Shown here in pieces: positions 5,612 to 10,675 of a DNA stretch of 10,675 nucleotides. The stretch is from Elstera litoralis (GTDB lineage: Bacteria > Pseudomonadota > Alphaproteobacteria > Elsterales > Elsteraceae). The stretch spans positions 1 through 10,675 of the forward strand of contig NZ_LAJY01000017.1 in the NCBI RefSeq assembly GCF_000963705.1, written 5' to 3'. Numbering within the stretch: the stretch's first letter is position 1; each line of letters starts with the position of its first letter. The notes beneath the pieces are model-generated. The model worked only from the letters and a program-made list of their open reading frames with translations. It was not told the DNA's origin and did no database searches. The position numbers were made by a program, and so were the translations under genes.

Positions 5612-6268
5612 ATGGCTCCCCAAGCGACCCCGACCCCCGGTGCAAAGCTGCTGACCCCCAAAGATCACACGCTGATTATGATCGATTTCCAGTCGCAAAT
5701 GTCGTTTGCGACGAAATCCATCGATCCGGTCTCCTTACGCAATAACGCTGCGCTGGTGGCCAATGCCGCTGCGGGCTTCGGCGTTTCGACCATTCTCACC
5801 ACGGTTGCCGAAAAAAGCTTCTCCGGCCCGATGTTCACCGAAGTGACCGACCCGTTCCCGGGGCAAGGCCTGCTCGACCGCACGTCGATGAACACCTGGG
5901 AAGATGCCGCCGTCATCGCCCAGGTGAATAAGATCGGCAAGGGCCGCATCGTGCTCGCCGGGCTGTGGACCAGCGTTTGCATCGTCGGCCCGGCGCTGTC
6001 GGCGCTCGATCAAGGCTTTGAAGTCTATGTGATCGCCGATGCCTGCGGCGACGTTTCGACCGAAGCCCATGAAGTCGCGCTTCAGCGCATGATCCAAGCA
6101 GGCGCGCGCCCGATGACCGCCCTGCAATATATGCTGGAGCTTCAGCGCGACTGGGCGCGCACCGAAACTTACGAACTCACAACGGGCATCGCCAAGAAAT
6201 ACGGCGGGGCGTATGGCCTCGGCATTATCTACGCAAAATCGATGTTCGGTGCCTCCGAAGCCCATTAA
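5612..6268 (+). CDS. Isochorismatase-like (YcaC-type) hydrolase
   Basis: Cysteine hydrolase of the isochorismatase superfamily, 218 aa, cytoplasmic. Catalytic Asp is D25 in LIMIDFQSQM and nucleophile C123 lies in LAGLWTSVCI. The position of the triad Lys in YcaC appears to be R90 in LLDRTSMNTWED, a Lys-to-Arg change that seems usual for this subgroup from memory. The C-terminal ~70 residues include MTALQYMLELQRDWART and a YGGAYG stretch common in YcaC-like proteins. AGGA lies 9 bases before the ATG at 5612. First gene of the plus-strand cluster; the next gene follows after 54 bp containing a hairpin. Members act on varied amides or remain without known substrate; neither isochorismatase nor nicotinamidase activity should be assumed. 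Confidence 0.88.
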   Translation: MAPQATPTPGAKLLTPKDHTLIMIDFQSQMSFATKSIDPVSLRNNAALVANAAAGFGVSTILTTVAEKSFSGPMFTEVTDPFPGQGLLDRTSMNTWEDAAVIAQVNKIGKGRIVLAGLWTSVCIVGPALSALDQGFEVYVIADACGDVSTEAHEVALQRMIQAGARPMTALQYMLELQRDWARTETYELTTGIAKKYGGAYGLGIIYAKSMFGASEAH

Positions 6269-6279
6269 TCGACGCGATG

Positions 6280-6303
6280 GCTGCCGGGTTTCATCCCGGC
6301 AGC
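6280..6303 (+). terminator. Intra-operon GC hairpin (attenuator or processing element)
   Basis: GCTGCCGGG (6280-6288) and CCCGGCAGC (6295-6303) form a perfect 9-bp stem with loop TTTCAT, followed by GCATTTTA, a short T-run. It is placed just after the isochorismatase-like gene and before the XapX gene's AGGGGG ribosome binding site. Could partially terminate transcription, lowering expression of the membrane genes, or stabilise the upstream mRNA. Confidence 0.5.
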
Positions 6304-6322
6304 GCATTTTAGGGGGCATGCG

Positions 6323-6607
6323 ATGAAGCCTTATTTGCTCTCGCTCGGGGTCGGTCTGTTGATCGGCGTCATTTACAGTCTTCTTAATGTCCGCTCTCCC
6401 GCCCCGCCGATCATTGCCTTGATCGGCCTGATGGGCATTCTGGTCGGCGAGCAGATTGTTCCTGTCGGCAAGCACCTGTTGGAAGGCGCGGGTTTTTCCG
6501 CCGCCGTCGAAACCAGCCAATGCAAAGATCATATCCTCGGTGCCTTGCCGGGCCGGGATACGCAGCCGTGCCAGCCTTCCAAAGACGCATCGGAGACCCC
6601 GTCATGA
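6323..6607 (+). CDS. XapX-domain (DUF1427) small membrane protein
   Basis: Protein of 94 aa. Two membrane helices: residues 3-19 (LLSLGVGLLIGVIYSLL) and about 28-46, joined by the conserved NVRSPAPP turn and followed by GEQIVPVGK, the hallmark of XapX/DUF1427 proteins. A soluble tail of about 40 residues carries two cysteines (QCKDH and QPCQPS). Function of the family is not established; it often occurs beside amidohydrolases and isochorismatase-like hydrolases, as here. AGGGGG sits about 6 bases before the ATG at 6323. The stop overlaps the amidohydrolase start as ATGA, indicating translational coupling. Confidence 0.85.
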   Translation: MKPYLLSLGVGLLIGVIYSLLNVRSPAPPIIALIGLMGILVGEQIVPVGKHLLEGAGFSAAVETSQCKDHILGALPGRDTQPCQPSKDASETPS

Positions 6608-8479
6608 CGCCCGATCTCATTCTCTATCGCGGCCAGTTCACCACGCTCGATAAGAGCAACCCAGTCGCGAGCGCCGTTGCGATTAAGGACGGGAAGTTTC
6701 AAGCCGTGGGCCGGGAAGAAGAGATTCTACCGCTCGCCGGGCCGGAAACCCGAAAGATTGACCTCAAAGGCCGCCGCGTGCTGCCGGGGCTGATCGATAA
6801 TCACCTGCACATCATTCGCGGCGGGTTGAACTTCAATCTCGAACTGCGCTGGGACGGCGTGCGCTCGCTGGCCGACGCGATGGAAATGCTGAAGCAGCAG
6901 GTGGCGATTACGCCACCGCCGCAGTGGGTCCGCGTCGTCGGCGGCTTCACCGAGCATCAGTTCGCCGAAAAAACGCCTGCCGACGCTGGCGGAAATCAAC
7001 GCGGTTGCCCCCGATACGCCCGTCTTTTTGCTACATCTCTATGATCGTGCGCTTCTGAATGGCGCGGCCTTACGCGCGGTCGGCTATACGAAGGACACGC
7101 CGAACCCGCCGGGCGGCGAGATCACCCGCGATGCGGCGGGCAATCCCATCGGCCTGCTGCTGGCGAAACCCAATGCGGGCATTCTCTATGCGACGCTGGC
7201 CAAAGGCCCGAAGCTGCCCTTCGAGTATCAGGTGAATTCCACCCGCCATTTCATGCGCGAACTGAACCGCTTGGGCGTCACCGGCGCGCTCGATGCGGGC
7301 GGAGGATTTCAGAATTACCCGGACGATTACGCCGTCATCCAGAAGCTCGCCGACGAAAACCTGCTGACCATCCGCCTCGCCTATAATCTCTTCACCCAGA
7401 AGCCAAAGGGCGAGAAGGAGGATTTCCTCAATTGGGCGAAAACCTCCACCTATAAGCAGGGCACCGACTATTTCCGCCACAATGGCGCGGGCGAAATGCT
7501 GGTCTTCTCCGCCGCTGATTTTGAAGATTTCCGCGAGCCGCGCCCGGAGATGGGGCCGGAAATGGAAGGCGATTTGGACGGCGTCGTCCGCATCCTCGCC
7601 GAAAACCGCTGGCCCTGGCGCATGCACGCAACCTACGATGAGACCATTGCCCGCGCATTGGATGTGTTCGAAACGGTCAATCAAGACGTACCGCTCGCGA
7701 GTCTGAACTGGTTCTTCGACCACGCCGAAACCATTTCCGAGAAATCCATCGACCGGATCGCCGCCCTCGGCGGCGGTATCGCCGTGCAGCACCGCATGGC
7801 CTATCAGGGCGAATATTTCGTCGAGCGCTACGGCCTAGGCGCGGCGGAAGCCACCCCACCGGTGAAGAAGATTCTGGAAAAGGGCGTGAAAGTTTCTGCC
7901 GGGACCGACGCGACGCGCGTTGCCTCCTATAATCCTTGGGTATCGTTGGCGTGGCTGATTACCGGCAAAACCGTCGGCGGCCTGCGGCTCTACCCCCAGC
8001 ATAATTGCCTGGACCGCGAAACCGCCCTGCGGATGTGGACCGAAAACGTCACCTGGTTCTCGAATGAAGTGGGCAAGAAGGGCCGCATCGAAGCCGGGCA
8101 GTTCGCCGATCTGATCGTCCCGGACCGCGATTTCTTCGCCTGCCCGGAAAGCGAGATTGCCGATACCACGGCCCTGCTGACGATGGTCGCCGGGCGCGTG
8201 GTCTATGGCGCGGGCGAATTTTCGTCCCTCGACGAGGCCGCGCCGCCGCCCGCCATGCCCGATTGGTCGCCCGTGCGCCGCTATGGCGGGTTCGCTGCCT
8301 GGGGGATCGAGCCGGGCGCACAAGCTCAAGCGCAGCGAGCCGTCGAAGCAAGCTGCGCCTGCGCCAATGATTGCAACGTTCACGGCCATCGCCACGCGAC
8401 CGCTTGGTCGGCGAAACTGCCGATTGCCGATCTGAAAAGCTTTTGGGGGGCGCTGGGGTGCGCCTGCTGGGCGGTTTAG
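6604..8479 (+). CDS. YtcJ-type metal-dependent amidohydrolase (frameshifted)
   Basis: Zinc- or iron-type amidohydrolase of the YtcJ (amidohydrolase_3) family. Removing one A from the six-A run at 6968-6973 joins FAEK to RLPTLAEINAV and gives 624 aa. Metal and active-site positions are present: NHLH with H67 and H69, H341 in MHATYDE, H373 in FDHAET and D435 in AGTDATR; GQFADLIVPD is the usual C-terminal beta-sandwich return. The C-terminus is unusual for the wider superfamily: CACANDC followed by HGHRH (584-597) and a final GCACWAV. As given, the frame ends shortly after 7040 and the downstream ORF from about 7028 lacks the first metal ligands, so the split products would be inactive. The start overlaps the XapX gene (ATGA) and the stop abuts the DoxX ATG. 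It probably hydrolyses an amide or cyclic amide; substrate unknown. Confidence 0.87.
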
Positions 8480-8878
8480 ATGGGAGCGCGTATCCTCGCC
8501 AAACCCTTTATCCGCTGGATCGCCCTCCTCGGCCTCTGCGCCGCCTATCTGCAAGGCGGGATCAATAAGGCGCTGGATTTCCCGTCCGCTCTGGGGGAGA
8601 TGCAGCACTTCGGCCTCACCCCCGCCGCGCCCTTCGCGGTGGCGGTGATCGGGCTCGAACTCGGCGCGTCGCTGCTCATCCTCACCGGCTTTTACCGCTG
8701 GCTGGGGGCGCTGGGGTTGGCAGGCTTCACGCTGATGGCGACCTTTCTCGCCAACCGCTATTGGGAGGCGGCGCTCCCGGAGCGCTTCATGCTCGCCAAT
8801 AGTTTTTACGAGCACCTCGGCCTTGTCGGCGGCTTTTTACTGGTGGCCTGGATCGATCTGAAAGAGCCGCACCTATGA
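8480..8878 (+). CDS. DoxX-family membrane protein
   Basis: Protein of 132 aa with four predicted membrane segments (about 12-30, 48-68, 72-92, 108-125). The features LQGGINKALDF after helix 1, ELGASLLILTGFYRWLGALGL in the middle and the conserved FYEHLGLVGGFLL near the end match DoxX-family proteins. These are integral membrane proteins of mostly unknown role, linked in some cases to quinol or sulfur redox chemistry; nothing here shows a redox cofactor site. The start codon immediately follows the amidohydrolase stop and its own stop overlaps the MFS start (ATGA), so all three are surely one transcript. Confidence 0.83.
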   Translation: MGARILAKPFIRWIALLGLCAAYLQGGINKALDFPSALGEMQHFGLTPAAPFAVAVIGLELGASLLILTGFYRWLGALGLAGFTLMATFLANRYWEAALPERFMLANSFYEHLGLVGGFLLVAWIDLKEPHL

Positions 8879-10456
8879 CCAAAGCCGCCCCCGGTGCCTT
8901 CGCGCCCCTAAAACATCGGATTTTCGCCGTCCTTTGGGCCGCGACGGTGCTGGGGAATATCGGCAGTTTCATGCGCGATGTGGCGAGTTCCTGGCTGGTG
9001 ACGGACCTCTCAGCTTCCCCCGCCGCCGTGGCGCTGATGCAGGCGGCGGCGACCCTGCCGGGGTTTCTGTTGGCGATTCCGGCCGGGGTTCTGTCGGACA
9101 TTCTCGACCGGCGCAAGTTTCTGATTGTCGTGCAGCTTTTCTTAGGCTGCGTCAGCCTCTCGCTGGTGCTGCTGGCCTCCAGCGGGGCGCTGACGGTGAG
9201 TTCCTTGATCGGCCTTACCTTCTTAGGCGGGCTCGGCGCGGCCTTGATGGGGCCGGTCTGGCAATCCATCGTGCCGGAACTGGTGCCCCGCGCCGATTTG
9301 AAAAGCGCGGTGGCGCTCAATTCCCTCGGCATCAATATTTCGCGCTCCATCGGCCCGGCGGTTGGCGGCTTGCTGCTGGCGAGCTTCGGCGCCTCCGTTA
9401 CCTATAGCGTCGATGTCGCGAGTTATATTCTGGTTATCGCCGCGCTGATCTGGTGGCAGCGCGCCCCCCATGCCGACGATGCCCTGTCCGAAGGCTTCTT
9501 CGGGGCGTTTCGAGCCGGGTTGCGCTACGCGAGAGCGAGCCGCGAGCTGCATATTGTGCTGTTCCGCGCCTTCCTGTTTTTCGCCTTCGGCAGCGCGGTT
9601 TGGGCGATGCTACCCTTGATCGCGCGCAATCTGTTGGGCGGGGACGCAAGCTTTTACGGGATCATGCTGGGGGCGGTCGGGCGCGGGCGCGATTATGGGG
9701 GCGCTGCTGCTGCCGCGCTTGCGCGGGCTGCTCTCGACCGATGGGCTCGTGCTGACCGCCGCCTTAGTTGCCGTCGCGGCGATGATCGGCCTCTCCTTCG
9801 CGCCGCCGAAAACCGTGGCGCTGCCGATCCTGCTCGCCCTCGGCGCGGCCTGGATCGTGGCGCTGACCACGCTGAACGGCACCGCGCAGGCGATTTTGCC
9901 GAACTGGGTGCGCGGGCGGGCGCTCGCCGTCTATCTCACCGTCTTCAATGGCGCGATGACGGGGGGAAGCCTTGGGTGGGGCTTGATCGCCCAGGAACTC
10001 GGCGTGCCGCTGACGCTGCAAATCTGCGCGGGGGCGTTTGCCGTGGTCGCCCTCCTGTGCCACCGCGTCGCGCTGCCCACGGGCGAGGCCGATCTCATTC
10101 CCTCGAACCATTGGCCGGAGCCTTTGGTTCACGCCGAGGTCGGCCCTGATCGCGGCCCGGTGTTGATCCTCATCGAATACCACATTCGCCCCGAAGACCG
10201 TGCGGCCTTCCACCGCGTGCTAAAACGCCTCTCGGCCGAGCGGCGGCGCGACGGCGCCTATGGCTGGGGCGTGACCGAGGATTCCGCCGATCCCGAGCGG
10301 ATCGTCGAATGGTTCATGGTCGAATCCTGGGCCGAGCATTTGCGCCAGCATCGGCGGGTTTCCAAGGCCGACGCCGATTTGCAGACGGAAGTGCTGGCCT
10401 TCCACCAGGGCGCGGCGCGACCAACGGTGCAACATCTGCTGACATTACCGATTTGA
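8875..10456 (+). CDS. MFS exporter (MFS_3/EntS-like) with C-terminal ABM-like domain (frameshifted)
   Basis: Major facilitator transporter of the EntS-like MFS_3 family, 526 aa after removal of one G. The N-terminal half has LKHRIFAVLWAATVLGNIGSF and the inter-helix motif A GVLSDILDRRKFL (about 77-89); the LVPRADLKSAVALNS and SIGPAVGG segments are typical of the family. The second half resumes as GAIMGALLLPRLRGLL and ends in a soluble domain from about residue 426 (GPVLILIEYHIRPEDRAAF... EWFMVESWAEHLRQH), the antibiotic-biosynthesis-monooxygenase-like fold often fused to this exporter group. The break lies near 9679-9681 (GGG where GG is expected), at about residue 268. Left as is, the protein would contain only six or seven helices plus an arginine-rich tail. 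Last gene of the cluster; probably exports a small molecule handled by the upstream hydrolases. Its 3' end overlaps an opposing gene by 12 bp. Confidence 0.85.
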
Positions 10457-10675
10457 AATAATCTTACCTAACGCCCTATCCGCTCTATAAAGGGAAAAAT
10501 ACTCAGACATAAAAGCAAGAATTACCCTACGATCTCTATGCAAAATTGATGCCTGTATAGATCCATCTCCAGTACGCGTAGGGTTATAAGATCCTACCCA
10601 AACCGCTTTTGGAATAATAACCCTTTCAAAATCACCACCTAACTCCTCTGCAAGAATCTCACGGACATTGCAGAA
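10445..10675 (-). CDS. Unrecognised AT-rich protein, C-terminal 76 residues (partial)
   Basis: An uninterrupted minus-strand frame runs from the right edge to a TAA at 10445-10447, giving 76 residues. Readable segments are REILAEELGGDFERVIIPKA, VWVGSYNPTRTGDGS, ILHRDRRVILAFMSEYF and YRADRALGKIISNR. The composition looks like a real soluble alpha/beta protein, rich in charged residues and without membrane segments. I do not recognise the family. Base composition is about 40% G+C against a GC-rich surround, with codons such as ATA, TTA and AGG that neighbours avoid, suggesting recent acquisition. It converges on the MFS gene with a 12-bp overlap and no terminator between them. The start lies outside the window. 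Confidence 0.6.
   Translation of the reverse strand, partial: FCNVREILAEELGGDFERVIIPKAVWVGSYNPTRTGDGSIQASILHRDRRVILAFMSEYFSLYRADRALGKIISNR

Noticed and set aside
5735..6532. Minus-strand open frame opposite the isochorismatase-like and XapX genes
   Set aside because: The plus-strand proteins are clear family members; the antisense product is a low-complexity shadow.
7835..8815. Long minus-strand open frame (326 codons) opposite the amidohydrolase and DoxX genes
   Set aside because: Mirror of high-GC coding DNA: composition is Arg/Gly/Ala/His-rich without recognisable domains, and it spans two real genes on the other strand.

Overview
The window is about 10.7 kb of GC-rich DNA with compact gene packing. 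Its gene content and style fit an alphaproteobacterium, plausibly in Rhodospirillales; this is inferred from gene content, as there is no marker gene. No rRNA, tRNA, CRISPR array, IS element or phage gene was seen. Only two stretches are clearly AT-rich: the 5' half of the AraC-type regulator gene (about 42% GC over 5221-5400) and the last ~220 bp (about 40% GC), where a foreign-looking gene enters from the right.

Layout from left to right. (1) Positions 1-510, minus strand: the N-terminal part of an allophanate hydrolase (urea nitrogen assimilation), preceded by a near-consensus sigma-54 promoter at 547-562. (2) Positions 679-2663, minus strand: a translationally coupled OmpR-type response regulator and sensor kinase. 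Divergent from them is a small secreted PepSY-like protein (2793-3062). The shared intergenic region carries two 17-bp direct-repeat elements in mirror orientation, a good candidate operator for this regulator. (3) Positions 3143-4049, plus strand: a peptide-deformylase-like protein that has lost two of its three metal ligands, overlapping an ASCH-domain gene. A 13-bp perfect inverted repeat follows. (4) Positions 4107-5452, minus strand: an alpha/beta hydrolase of the non-heme chloroperoxidase type behind a short AraC-family regulator. (5) Positions 5612-10456, plus strand, divergent from the AraC gene: a tight run of isochorismatase-like hydrolase, XapX membrane protein, YtcJ-type amidohydrolase, DoxX-family membrane protein and an MFS exporter with a C-terminal ABM-like domain. 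Three of its four junctions overlap or abut. (6) Positions 10445-10675, minus strand: the C-terminus of an unrecognised AT-rich gene that overlaps the MFS gene tail to tail.

Blocks 4 and 5 read as one regulatory unit: an AraC-type regulator between two divergent sets of hydrolases and membrane proteins, probably for processing and export of a small organic (perhaps amide or ester) compound. The substrate cannot be read from the sequence.

Four genes (allophanate hydrolase, alpha/beta hydrolase, amidohydrolase, MFS exporter) are each broken by exactly one single-base indel, while all expected catalytic motifs and the family-typical length survive on both sides. Three of the four are extra bases in short homopolymers and the fourth is a missing base in a likely dinucleotide. 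Base-calling error is the simplest reading. Recent pseudogenisation or slippage-dependent expression are alternatives. For these four genes the coordinates below span the whole gene across the indel.
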